Shown: piece by piece, positions 45,256-55,100 of the stretch
Numbering within the stretch: the stretch's first letter is position 1
Layout of the letters: each line of letters starts with the position of its first letter
NCBI RefSeq assembly: GCF_001936575.1
Contig: NZ_MSMP01000005.1
Span: 154,946 to 218,945 of the forward strand
Length of the DNA: 64,000 bases
Reading direction: 5' to 3'
From: Tenacibaculum agarivorans
GTDB taxonomy: Bacteria; Bacteroidota; Bacteroidia; Flavobacteriales; Flavobacteriaceae
Notes under the pieces: generated by a model
What the model saw: the letters and a program-made list of their open reading frames with translations, nothing else
Told to the model about the DNA's origin: nothing
Database searches by the model: none
Program-made: the position numbers and the translations under genes

Positions 45256-46011
45256 ATGAATGTACTTATTATAGAGGATGAAAAACCAGCAGCTAGACGA
45301 CTCAATAGGATGTTAGCAGCACTAGATATTGAAGTAAATACAATGTTACATTCGGTAGAAGAAGCGCTAAATTGGTTTCAAGCTAACGAACATCCTGATT
45401 TAATCTTTTTAGATATTCAATTATCGGATGGTTTATCCTTTGAAATATTTGAAGAGATTCCTGTAAAGTCAGCTATTATTTTTACTACGGCTTATGATGA
45501 GTACGCGCTAAAGGCATTTAAATTGAATTCAATAGATTATCTTTTAAAACCTATTGATGATGAAGAATTAAAAGTTGCAGTTGACAAATACAAAGAGCAA
45601 CAACCTGAACAGAGTACTTTACAAGTAAATATTGATGAAATTAGAAAACTATTGATTAATCCAATTGATAGGAAGTACAAAAAACGTTTTACAATAAAGA
45701 TTGGTCAGCATATTAAGATTATACATACAGATAATATAGAATGTTTGTATTCAGAAAATAAAGCGACATATATCCATACAAATGAAAATAGAAATTATTT
45801 AATAGATCACTCTTTAGAGCATTGGTTAGATCATTTAAATCCAGAACAATTCTTCAGAGTAAATAGAACTTATATCGTTCATATCAACGCTATTAAAGAT
45901 ATTATTTCATATACCAATTCAAGATTAAAATTGATATTACATTCATATAATGAACAGGAAATCATTGTAAGTAGAGAACGGGTAAAGGATTTTAAGAACT
46001 GGATTGATTAG
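45256..46011 (+). CDS. LytTR-family response regulator of the 2TM operon
   Basis: The 251-residue regulator has a receiver domain (E7/D8, phospho-acceptor D53 in LIFLDIQL, Lys98 in YLLKPID) and a LytTR DNA-binding domain (about 145-250; FFRVNRTYIVHINAI). It is the partner of the kinase at 42234 and the probable binder of the direct repeat at 41671-41700. Its 3' end overlaps the convergent MFS gene by 20 nt. Confidence 0.92.
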   Translation: MNVLIIEDEKPAARRLNRMLAALDIEVNTMLHSVEEALNWFQANEHPDLIFLDIQLSDGLSFEIFEEIPVKSAIIFTTAYDEYALKAFKLNSIDYLLKPIDDEELKVAVDKYKEQQPEQSTLQVNIDEIRKLLINPIDRKYKKRFTIKIGQHIKIIHTDNIECLYSENKATYIHTNENRNYLIDHSLEHWLDHLNPEQFFRVNRTYIVHINAIKDIISYTNSRLKLILHSYNEQEIIVSRERVKDFKNWID

Positions 46012-47170
46012 TAAATTTTTTGTGTAAAGCGAGTAATCCTAATATAGGACCAATTGCTAAAAAAATAAATAAATATTGGTGGCTAGTATAATTAGATAGT
46101 AAACTAATAGTTTGAATACTTAAAATTGTTAATGAATAGCCTATGCAATTAACTATCGTTAACGCAGTTCCTTTAATTTGAGGATTTGCATTTTTTGCAA
46201 CTAGAGTAGAGAAGAGGGGTGAGTCCATAATTACTGTACTACCCCATATTAATAAAAAAAGTAGAAAGGTAATTTCATTTAATTGAAAAGCCATAGGAGA
46301 AAGTACACAGCATAATCCAGAAATAGATAAAGCCAGTGTTGCTATTTTTTTTTCTGCCCGTCGTAAAGATAAATATCCACCCAAAATACACGCCAAACCT
46401 CCAATGGCTATGATAATGAAAGACCAAAGAGAGATGTTTACATCTGATTGATGTGATTCAGTATATAATTTTAGAATAACTGGTACAAATGCCCAAAATG
46501 TGTACAATTCCCACATATGTCCAAAGTATCCAAAAGCAACAGAACGAAATTTGTTATTTTTAAAGACATTGACTACAGCTGAAAGTTGCATAGTAGTACT
46601 TTTTTTTCTGTACGGTCCATCTGGTACATAAAATAAAATGATGAAGCCACCTAAAATTGCTAGAGTAGAAGTACTGTAGATAACAGATCTCCAAGGAAAA
46701 GAAGCAGTAAATATTGAAAGTAAATGAGGAAAAGCAGTACCAAGAACCAATGCGCCTACTAAATAACCTAAGGATTTACCTAACTTTTGATCAAAATGAT
46801 CCGCAGCAATTTTCATTCCTACAGGATAAATTCCTGCCAAAAAAACACCTGTAAAAAACCTTAGAATTAACAAACTAAAAAAAGTATTACCACTATGACT
46901 AATACCTAAATTGAATAGACTTCCTAAAATAGCACTAATACAGAATACTTTTGATGGAGAGAATCGGTCTGCAATATTTAGTAAAGCAAAAAGTAAAGTA
47001 CCGACAATAAAACCAAATTGAACAGCAGAAGTTAAGTTAGTTAATGAATTTTTATTAAGATTGAAAACTACAATTAAGTCATCAATAACACTATTACCAG
47101 CAAACCATAATGATGTACATAAAAATTGTGCGATAATAATGCTAAATAATAAAAATCTAGAAGTTTTCAA
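45992..47170 (-). CDS. MFS transporter in the hutI operon
   Basis: The 392-residue protein has about 12 membrane helices and MFS features such as LRFFTGVFLAGIYPVGMKIA. It starts 10 nt after the hutI stop, so the two are probably co-transcribed. Substrate is unknown; uptake or export of a histidine-related or other amine compound is possible from context only. Confidence 0.75.
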   Translation of the reverse strand: MKTSRFLLFSIIIAQFLCTSLWFAGNSVIDDLIVVFNLNKNSLTNLTSAVQFGFIVGTLLFALLNIADRFSPSKVFCISAILGSLFNLGISHSGNTFFSLLILRFFTGVFLAGIYPVGMKIAADHFDQKLGKSLGYLVGALVLGTAFPHLLSIFTASFPWRSVIYSTSTLAILGGFIILFYVPDGPYRKKSTTMQLSAVVNVFKNNKFRSVAFGYFGHMWELYTFWAFVPVILKLYTESHQSDVNISLWSFIIIAIGGLACILGGYLSLRRAEKKIATLALSISGLCCVLSPMAFQLNEITFLLFLLIWGSTVIMDSPLFSTLVAKNANPQIKGTALTIVNCIGYSLTILSIQTISLLSNYTSHQYLFIFLAIGPILGLLALHKKFTNQSSS

Positions 47171-47180
47171 TACTTAGAAA

Positions 47181-48425
47181 TTACGTTAGCTGCTCATGTT
47201 TCCTGCCATTTATATACACGGAATCTATTAAACTTGGTCCAAAACTGTAGGGTATATAGTCATAAGAAGGTATTTTTTTGGTAATAAAAAAATTAGCCTT
47301 TTTACCTTTAGTAATTGAACCAACTTCATCCGCTAAATTCATAGCATACGCACCATTTAATGTAGCTGCATTTATTGCTTCTTCAGGTGTCATCTTCATT
47401 TTTAAACAAGCATTTGAAATTACAAAATTCATGTTTCCAGAAGGTGTTGAATCTGCATTATAATTTGTAGCTAAAGCTAAAGGCAAATTATTATCAATTA
47501 TTTCTCTAGCAGGCGTGTAAGAATGATTTAAGAAATAAGAAAAAGAAGGAAGTGCAACTGGCATGGTATTAGAACCTTGTAAAGCATGAATGTCTTCTTT
47601 AGTTAGCGTTTCTAGATGATCAACGGATATAGCATTATGTTTTACACTAGCTTGTATACCGCCAATAGATGTATATTGATTTACATGGACTTTAGTTTGT
47701 AATCCATTAATTTTAGCCGCAGTCATAATTTTTTCCGTTTCATCAACAGAAAAATGACCTTCTTCACAAACAACATCTACAAATTCAGCTAAATTTTCTT
47801 CCACAACTCTAGGAAGCATTTCATTAATTATTTCATCAACATAAGCTTCTCTATTATTTTTATACTCATTAGGTAGTACATTAGCCCCTAAAAATGTAGC
47901 TTTTATAGGAATACAATAATTCTCTCTTAATTTTTTAATGACACGTAATATTTTTAATTCAGCTTGTGCATTTAAACCATATCCTGATTTAATTTCAATA
48001 GCTCCAGTTCCTAAACCTATTACTTCATCCAATCTATCCTTAGATTGCTCATACAACATATTTTCACAGCAATCTTGAAGTTCATTAGCACAATTTAAAA
48101 TAATATCACTACGGTTCATATTTTCATTATAAGAACCATTAATTCTATTTACATATTCTTGTGCTCTATGGCCAGCATAAACAATGTGAGTATGACTATC
48201 ACACCAAGTTGGAAAAACAAATTTATCTTTACAATCTATCAACATGGCAGCAGAATATGAAGGTATATCATCCATAACTCCATAATTTATAATTTCACCA
48301 TTATCAATAGCTAAAAAAGCATTTTTTAGTGTAGGCAATTTTTGCATTTCTTTGCCTATAACTTTTTTTACACTTTTTTCTCTGACCTGAATTAATTCTT
48401 TGATATTTATCAACAAAGTTATCAT
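47181..48425 (-). CDS. hutI: Imidazolonepropionase
   Basis: The 414-residue amidohydrolase has the zinc motif CDSHTHIVYAGHR, the active-site KVHVNQYTSIGGI and HLETLTKEDIHAL segments. It opens the imidazolone ring in histidine degradation. The other hut genes (hutH, hutU, hutG) are not nearby, unlike many bacteria where they are clustered. A TAAGTTTG on the minus strand (48452-48445) is a candidate -7 element. Confidence 0.93.
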   Translation of the reverse strand: MITLLINIKELIQVREKSVKKVIGKEMQKLPTLKNAFLAIDNGEIINYGVMDDIPSYSAAMLIDCKDKFVFPTWCDSHTHIVYAGHRAQEYVNRINGSYNENMNRSDIILNCANELQDCCENMLYEQSKDRLDEVIGLGTGAIEIKSGYGLNAQAELKILRVIKKLRENYCIPIKATFLGANVLPNEYKNNREAYVDEIINEMLPRVVEENLAEFVDVVCEEGHFSVDETEKIMTAAKINGLQTKVHVNQYTSIGGIQASVKHNAISVDHLETLTKEDIHALQGSNTMPVALPSFSYFLNHSYTPAREIIDNNLPLALATNYNADSTPSGNMNFVISNACLKMKMTPEEAINAATLNGAYAMNLADEVGSITKGKKANFFITKKIPSYDYIPYSFGPSLIDSVYINGRKHEQLT

Positions 48426-48470
48426 AAGGGATCTTTATCTTAGACAAACTTAAACAAAAAGAAGATCAAA

Positions 48471-48902
48471 ATGACAATTTTTCTAGGAATCATCTCAGCT
48501 AGCATGTTAATTATTATTTCATTTTTTCATTTTTATTGGGCATATGGAGGAACTTATGGGTTAGATAGTGTTATACCTACTAAGGAAAATACGGATAAAA
48601 TAATAAGACCTAAACCGTTAATAACTAGTTTTGTTGCCGTAATATTATTATGTGTAGGATTGGTTTATTTAGACGCTTTTTTTCATGGTAATTTAATACC
48701 AATAGAAAATAATGTTAAAAAATACCTATTGTTAACTTTTTCAAGTGTATTTATATTAAGGAGTATAGGAGAATTCAATTATGTTGGGTTTTTTAAACGT
48801 ATAAAGAATACAAAATTTGCGCGTAAAGATTCTCAATATTTTTCTCCTTTATGTTTGTTTTTGGGATTATCAGGAATTTTACTTTTAGTCATAGAAAATT
48901 AA
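48471..48902 (+). CDS. Small membrane protein, DUF3995-like
   Basis: The 143-residue protein has four hydrophobic segments and the motif HFYWAYGGTYGLDSVIPT near residue 20-37, typical of DUF3995 proteins. Function unknown. It is divergent from hutI, with a 45-nt gap, and followed by the DinB gene after 33 nt. Confidence 0.75.
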   Translation: MTIFLGIISASMLIIISFFHFYWAYGGTYGLDSVIPTKENTDKIIRPKPLITSFVAVILLCVGLVYLDAFFHGNLIPIENNVKKYLLLTFSSVFILRSIGEFNYVGFFKRIKNTKFARKDSQYFSPLCLFLGLSGILLLVIEN

Positions 48903-48935
48903 TTACATTTAGATTTGAAAAATAATATTTAAATA

Positions 48936-49445
48936 ATGATACCTACTACTGAATATGTTCCATATTTTAATCCATTTATTGAATTGATAGATTCTAATAA
49001 ATCGGTAATTGATAATTTACAAGATGTACAAGATGATTTTGAGTCTACATTAAGACAAGTGCCTAAAGAAAAAGAAAACTTTGCTTATGCATCTGGAAAA
49101 TGGACAATTAAAGAGTTGATACAGCACTTAATAGATTCTGAACGTGTGTTTTGTTATAGAGCATTATGTTTTGCAAGAAACGATAAAACAGATTTGCCTG
49201 GTTTTGATCAAGATTTGTTTGTAGAAAATTCTATAGCCCAACAAAGAGAATATTCTGATTTACTAGATGAAATGAATCTGCTTCGTAAAGGAACAATTCA
49301 ATTATTCAAAAGTTTTAGTCAAGATGATCTCGTAAAAATAGGAGTTGGATCAGGAAATAAGATATCTGTAAGAGCTTTAGGTACAGTAATAGCTGGACAT
49401 CAAAAGCACCATTTGCAAGTAATAAGAGATAAATATTTATGCTAA
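48936..49445 (+). CDS. DinB/YfiT-like superfamily protein
   Basis: The 169-residue four-helix-bundle protein has the family signature KWTIKELIQHLIDSERVFCYRAL split over two helices and the C-terminal His region GHQKHHLQVI, giving the usual three-His metal site. DinB-like proteins include thiol-dependent metal transferases; the substrate is not predictable. Confidence 0.85.
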   Translation: MIPTTEYVPYFNPFIELIDSNKSVIDNLQDVQDDFESTLRQVPKEKENFAYASGKWTIKELIQHLIDSERVFCYRALCFARNDKTDLPGFDQDLFVENSIAQQREYSDLLDEMNLLRKGTIQLFKSFSQDDLVKIGVGSGNKISVRALGTVIAGHQKHHLQVIRDKYLC

Positions 49446-49926
49446 AAACTATTAAAACACCCCTGAAGTGTGAAGTGTTTTAATATTAGTAGTTAGAATT
49501 TATATAAATAGAACTAACTACTTTAAGTTTAATAAGTTTTCAATTCAAATTTGGCTAATTTTTTTAAAAAAATATAACACAAAAAAAGTTTTTGTTAACA
49601 CAAAATACACATTGAAATTAAAGTTTAATTGATAATTTTGAATATGTGACACTTTAATTACTAATCAATATCGTAGTGGCTAATTTTTGATTGAAAAGAA
49701 AAAATGTACTTAAATGTTGGCCTGATTGTTTTTACGTTTTTGTTGAAAATAATATAAATTAGATTTTTGATTTGTTTTTCGATAGTGTTTTTGTGTTTTA
49801 ATACAGTTTTTTTTACTTTTTTAAGAATAAGTTTTTGTTTTTGTTAAAAAAGTGTTTTACATTTGATATGTATCGTAATTACTTAGTTTTCCCCTAATTT
49901 CCTACCAAAGTTTTTACATACAGCAT
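49446..49926. other. 481-bp AT-rich intergenic region
   Basis: It holds a hairpin (TATTAAAACAC 49450-49460 with GTGTTTTAATA 49475-49485) that may end the DinB transcript, and near its right end the promoter at 49835-49865 for the next gene. Between them lies very T-rich DNA without a coding frame or clear repeat. Confidence 0.6.
49835..49865 (+). promoter_or_regulatory. Promoter of the gene at 49927
   Basis: TTG at 49835-49837, a 20-nt spacer and TACATTTG at 49858-49865 match the TTG-N17-23-TAnnTTTG pattern. The leader would be about 50-55 nt. Confidence 0.65.
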
Positions 49927-50322
49927 ATGACAAGACAAATACATAAGTCTAAAGCACTTACTGTTACCATGGAAGATAATATCTTAATACATGACTGGCA
50001 GTATATGAGTGACTTTACCGTTAGAGATTACCAAACAGTTTTACCAATAGCTCTTTCTTGTATAAAGAAAGAAAAGCCTAAATCTGTGCTATGGAAGCAA
50101 ACTAATTTTTCTTATCAAATACCTCCAGCAATTTATGAGTGGTTTGAAGAAATAAAAATTAAAGTACATGAAATAGGAGTAAAAAATATAGCTTTTTATG
50201 TTTCTCCTAAGCTGTTGGATCAGCTATGTATTATGTTGAGTATAGAGCAAGAAACTGACCCTACTAATTACTTTACAGACCTTCGTTTAGCTACAGATTT
50301 TGTAAAAAAACAACGAGATTGA
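49927..50322 (+). CDS. Hypothetical protein, STAS/SpoIIAA-like by weak resemblance
   Basis: The 131-residue soluble protein has no motif I can name firmly. Its pattern of strands and helices, with a conserved-looking PKSVLWKQTNFSYQIPP and IYEWFEEI, recalls STAS-like small proteins of flavobacteria. It is monocistronic with its own good promoter and converges with the guanine deaminase gene 6 nt downstream. Confidence 0.6.
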   Translation: MTRQIHKSKALTVTMEDNILIHDWQYMSDFTVRDYQTVLPIALSCIKKEKPKSVLWKQTNFSYQIPPAIYEWFEEIKIKVHEIGVKNIAFYVSPKLLDQLCIMLSIEQETDPTNYFTDLRLATDFVKKQRD

Positions 50323-50328
50323 AATTGT

Positions 50329-50802
50329 TTAGTATTTGATTTTATCGTCTTTTTCAGACCATTTATTAAAAGGTTCTAAGGCTATATCTCTACCTATTTG
50401 TTCAAAAGGAATACTTCTTTTATGATAAGGCAACGGGATTTCTTTGTAAATAAATTCATCATCAAAACCAATATTTGCAGCATCACTCTGACTACTACCA
50501 TAATACACCTTATCAGGACGAGCCCAATAAATTGCTCCTAAACACATTGGGCAAGGTTCACAAGAAGTATAGATAATACACCCTTCTAATTGGAAAGAAC
50601 CCAAATTTTTACAAGCATCTCTAATAGCAGTAACTTCAGCATGGGCTGTAGGATCATTAGTTGAGGTAACTTTATTATTGCCGCGTCCAACAATTTCTCC
50701 ATCTTTAACAATAATACATCCAAACGGACCACCTTCATTGTTTTGCATTCCTCTTAAAGCAGCTTTTACTGCTTCACTCATATATTCTTCGTGTGTGCTC
50801 AT
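50329..50802 (-). CDS. guaD: Guanine deaminase (CDA superfamily)
   Basis: The 157-residue zinc deaminase has the motifs HAEVTAI and TSCEPCPMCLGAIYWAR. The following DAANIGFDDEFIYKEIPLP is characteristic of bacterial guanine deaminase rather than tRNA adenosine deaminase. It converts guanine to xanthine. Confidence 0.88.
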   Translation of the reverse strand: MSTHEEYMSEAVKAALRGMQNNEGGPFGCIIVKDGEIVGRGNNKVTSTNDPTAHAEVTAIRDACKNLGSFQLEGCIIYTSCEPCPMCLGAIYWARPDKVYYGSSQSDAANIGFDDEFIYKEIPLPYHKRSIPFEQIGRDIALEPFNKWSEKDDKIKY

Positions 50803-50848
50803 GTTTTTATTTTAAAGATATAAAAAGGAGAGTAAAAATAATAGATTA

Positions 50849-51988
50849 TTACGATAGTATAGCTTTTTGTTGTCTTCTATTCCAAAATGTAGCCTTTTTC
50901 CAACGAGATTCTGCACTATAAAATAAGTTCTTGTGTTTTATATAATGCTCCCAAATAGATTCTATTTGTGAAGTATATATATTGGAGAATTTTTCCATCT
51001 TTTCACTATTATATGACTTAGCAATATTAAATTTTCGTAATAGCTCACTTACTTGCATAGCATTAGCCATGGCATTAAACATTCCTTGTGAAGATAAAGG
51101 ATCAAAACTTAAAGCTGCATCACCCAAAGCAATCCATTGTTTTCCTGAAGCTAAATTTAATTTAGTAGAATTAGCGCTAACTACTCCATGAAATTCAATC
51201 TGATTTTCTTTGTTATGTACGTATTTTCTTATAGTTGAATTTGTTTCTAGAAGCTTACAAAAAGAATGGTAATTTTTAAAGGTACTTTTATCAAATATAT
51301 CAGCATCTGTTTGGTATGATATTACTCGTTTCTTATTTGGAATTACCGCACTATACCACCATCCAAATTCATCACTTATGATGGAGCTCATTGTATTTTT
51401 ATCGGTATTTGGAAGTGTAATCCAGCATGAAATCAATGCATCATGAGTAGTTCTTTTAATCCCAATACTTTTTGCAAAATGAGCATTTCTTCCCGTAGCA
51501 TCAATTACAAAATTTGTAGAAAAAACTATAGTTTTACGATTCTTTTTATCGTCATTTTTACAAGTTACTTCCCATGTTTTTTCTAAATACGAATTACTAT
51601 ACAAGCGGAAACCCCAAAAACAAGAAATACCTTTTTCCTCAGCTTTTCTTCTTAAATAACATGCTAACTTCTTACGATCAACACTTTTTGACAGTCCATC
51701 AGGGTTTCTTAAATGATCTACAATTTGTACCTGTTCACTTCCCCAATACGATTGCATACCTAGATTATCAAGATATATATTATCATATTCTAGATCTTTT
51801 AAAGACAAGCCTAAAACATTAAAAATTCGTTGTGTAGCTGGAGCTAATGATTCTCCCACTTTATCAATAGGATGCTCTAGTTTATCTACTAAAGTAACTT
51901 TATAAGTATCTGATAAAGCAATGGCGGCAATGCAACCTGCAATGCCACCACCTAAAATTAATATTTCTGTAGTATGTTTTGATATCAT
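50849..51988 (-). CDS. LodB-like FAD-dependent oxidoreductase
   Basis: The 379-residue flavoprotein has the FAD motif LGGGIAGCIAAIAL, the GES motif (KVGESLAPATQR) and GDAALSFDPLSSQGM, as in tryptophan-halogenase-like monooxygenases. LodB and GoxB proteins of this kind are needed to build the cysteine tryptophylquinone cofactor of LodA-type oxidases. A LodA-like gene lies directly upstream in the same direction, which supports the LodB role over a halogenase. Confidence 0.8.
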   Translation of the reverse strand: MISKHTTEILILGGGIAGCIAAIALSDTYKVTLVDKLEHPIDKVGESLAPATQRIFNVLGLSLKDLEYDNIYLDNLGMQSYWGSEQVQIVDHLRNPDGLSKSVDRKKLACYLRRKAEEKGISCFWGFRLYSNSYLEKTWEVTCKNDDKKNRKTIVFSTNFVIDATGRNAHFAKSIGIKRTTHDALISCWITLPNTDKNTMSSIISDEFGWWYSAVIPNKKRVISYQTDADIFDKSTFKNYHSFCKLLETNSTIRKYVHNKENQIEFHGVVSANSTKLNLASGKQWIALGDAALSFDPLSSQGMFNAMANAMQVSELLRKFNIAKSYNSEKMEKFSNIYTSQIESIWEHYIKHKNLFYSAESRWKKATFWNRRQQKAILS

Positions 51989-52066
51989 TTCTTGGTCTCA
52001 AGAATAGTTAAAACTATGTACTTTAATGCATTTGATTTTCAGTTTTTGCAACTATTGTCTAGTGCT

Positions 52067-52115
52067 ATTTGCAATTAGCCCTTAGCTAATAGCCAAGAGC
52101 TAAAAGCAAAAATTG
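52067..52115. repeat. Short palindromic repeat between lodA- and lodB-like genes
   Basis: The segment contains GCAATTAGCCCTTAGCTAAT and then AGCCAAGAGCTAAAAGC, a run of TTAGC/GCTAA words that folds back on itself. Similar TAGC-rich stretches occur between genes in flavobacteria. Confidence 0.45.
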
Positions 52116-52178
52116 ATATTAAAAAATGATTTTCAGTCGTAACAAAATTATAGTACTTTTAGTCTATGGTGGTTTATT

Positions 52179-55100
52179 TTATTTCGGAATGAACCTTGAG
52201 AAACGTGTCATTTTCTCTGGAATACCAACCTCTGTCTTTTTCTGAGGTAATGATTGATGAGATTTTGTTTTACTGATATTATGTAGCTTAGAAGCAATTA
52301 AATTTACTGTATTTATAACATTTGCTGTTGGAGCAAAATCTTTAGTTATTTCATCTTCAACTAATGTTAATAATTCACCTTTAGCACTTTCTAATAGTAG
52401 CTCTTCATTTAATAAATCTTTGTGCGATAACTTATCTACAGCAGTAGTTAAAATGTCTTTAGTTGCATCATTTAAAGTTCCTACATCTAAAATTTCAGCT
52501 AAATCTTCTAATGTTGCTTTCAATAAAGCTTCTTCTTGAGCTGGAGTAGGAGTGATACCAACTTGCATTTCTTTTGGGAAATTAGGATCATTTAATACAC
52601 CAGGGCGTTTTTGAACTACAGCTAATTTATCAAAATACTTGACCATGCTATTAATTTGGTTGGTGTAATTTGGTGCTGCGCCATCTAAAGGAAGATCAGC
52701 TAACCAATCTGCTCTATCTGCAAAAGCTTCCATACGTGTTTCTTCTGCTAGATTTTGATCAATAGTTTGATCGTAACGTTTTTCATTTAAAATGTTATTT
52801 GGAACTCTTGCAGGCCAAAATGTAGGTAAGTATGGATCGTAAGTAGTAGTGTAACCATCTCTACAACTTGCTGTATCAGTTTGCCAAGGAATAGCCATCC
52901 AACGTGTAATTCCACCAGCTACTTGTCCGCCTAAAATAGGACCTTTCGCTAGAGTTAAGGTATCACTATTCATGGTAGGACCGTAGTAGATATTATTTAC
53001 AGGAGGCGTAGCTTTTGCATGTTTTACCCTAAAAGCTTCCATATACATACCAGAAGATCGCATTGGCCAAGTCATTTCACATCCAGGATGAAAAGCATCT
53101 GCTAAACAGAAATCCATAGCAGCTTTAGTTAACATATTTGGTTGCTCATGAATAGGTAAATCATCTATTTTCTTTGGTTCAGCATGAAAAGGACAACCTT
53201 CAGTATCCATATAATCAGCATCAAAGTCTCCAGTAACCCATTGATCTAAAAACTCCAATTGTAATTCAGATAAAGTTGCATGCTGACGTACTGAACCTGT
53301 TGAGGGAATACTAATGGCATCTCCATATAACCAAGGCCATAATTGAGGCGCTTCTGCACCAGTAACATCAATTCTTCTAAAATTATTTGAAATAGTTCTT
53401 CTCATTTCAAGAAAAGCAGGAGATGGATTACCTAATTTTTTAATCCATTCTTTTGATGTATAGTTGAATTGACCACCCCAACCAAAAGCTCCAGCAAATC
53501 CAGCATTTACCCATTGTAAATCTGTCATACGTTGGAAAATTGGTAATATATCTTTAGTGAAAGATGGTCTTTGTGGTCTGGTTAACATTCCCGATTTTAC
53601 AGCTACACTTCGCATTAAATCCCACATTGTTCTTACTGATTTTTGCATTGGTGCATAATCCGGTGGGGCGCATACTACCCAAGCAGGAGCTACTTTTAAC
53701 TTTGTTCCGTTATATTCAACTTCAGCAGTGATTGGTCCATCAGAAGTGTCATCATACCAACCTTCATTGTTTGCAAAAGTTATGGCAATATCCCCATCTA
53801 TATTTTCCGATTTTCCATGGCCTCCTAACATAATTAATCTTCCCTTTTCATCAGTTCGCATTTCACCTAAATATACTTTTTTAGATAAAAACTCACCTTC
53901 AAAGCCTGGTCCATCCTCTACATTAGTTCCAGAAATAGATTGTGCACCACCATCTATTAATAACGATTCACGATTAGGTACATTAATATTTCTTAAAAAT
54001 GATGGAGGGGCATCAGCAGCTTCAGGAATATCTAAAGCTAATTGAAATTGATACCAAGAAGCTTTTTGATTTGCTAAGTGACAATGCCAAGTGATATTAG
54101 CATTTTCAGCGGTTAATTCTTTTACAGCTCTACCAGCTGCGTTAAACCCGTATATTCTAAATTGTGCAGCTTGTCTTTTTAAAGCACCAACTTCATCTCT
54201 GTATGCATAAGGATCTTCGTGTGCAATAGGCTCATCTACTAAAGGACCTACAAAATATTCATTTTGACTATTTCCGACACGCATAATTCCAATAGGTGGG
54301 TAAATGCCTGCGGTAACGATACAATCATCATCTTCATCTGTGTTTCCTTCAAACTGTGGATTTCTTTCTTTAGGCTCTTCTAGTAGTTCACCATTAGCTT
54401 GATGACGAGCTTCAGCACTAGCCGCATACACTACTTTTCTTACTTCAGCAATAGAACCCAATGGCTCATGTTCTGATAAGGTTCTCCAGATATTAAAGGC
54501 TAAATTACTTCCAAATTCTGCCTGACCTATACTTGCCACATTTTGTTGAGGTAAATGTAGTTTTGCAATACATATATACGGACTCTCTTCAGTACTCCAG
54601 ACTACTTGAGCGTTGTCTATAGGCATAGTTTTTGGATTTGTACGTAACTGGATTTCAAACCTGAAAGTAGCTTCTTCTTTTAACAAACGTCTTTCAAGAT
54701 CAATTTTTAAATAATCATTTTCATTAAAAGGCGTTCCTTTATACGTCTTTTCAGGGACTAAACGATATTTTACAATTTGCTCGTCTCCTAATTTAAAAGG
54801 AAGTATAGCCCAGTAGCTAGCACTTAAAACACTAGCTTCCTCTTTTGTCATAGCTTGTAAAATAGCAGCTAATTCAGGATGTTTTTCTATGTAAGAATCA
54901 TAATCCCTATCGATAACACCAGCAGTAGTGAAGCTACACATTTGTTGAGCATCTCTAGCAAAAAAACGATCAATGTTTTGCATGATAAAATCAGCATTTG
55001 TCCCTCCATCTAAAATATTTTCACCATCTACACCAAAAAGTTTTAATCCAACACCTAAAGTTGAATGTAAATCAGGGGAAGTAGGAGTGGTATCACTAGA

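Noticed and set aside
52067..52115. TAGC-rich stretch between lodA- and lodB-like genes considered as a CRISPR or tandem array
   Set aside because: There are no regular repeats and spacers; it is a single short palindromic repeat.
53728..54045. Plus-strand frame of 105 codons inside the LodA fusion gene
   Set aside because: It is antisense to a conserved oxidase domain, with no upstream promoter element or homology that I recognise.
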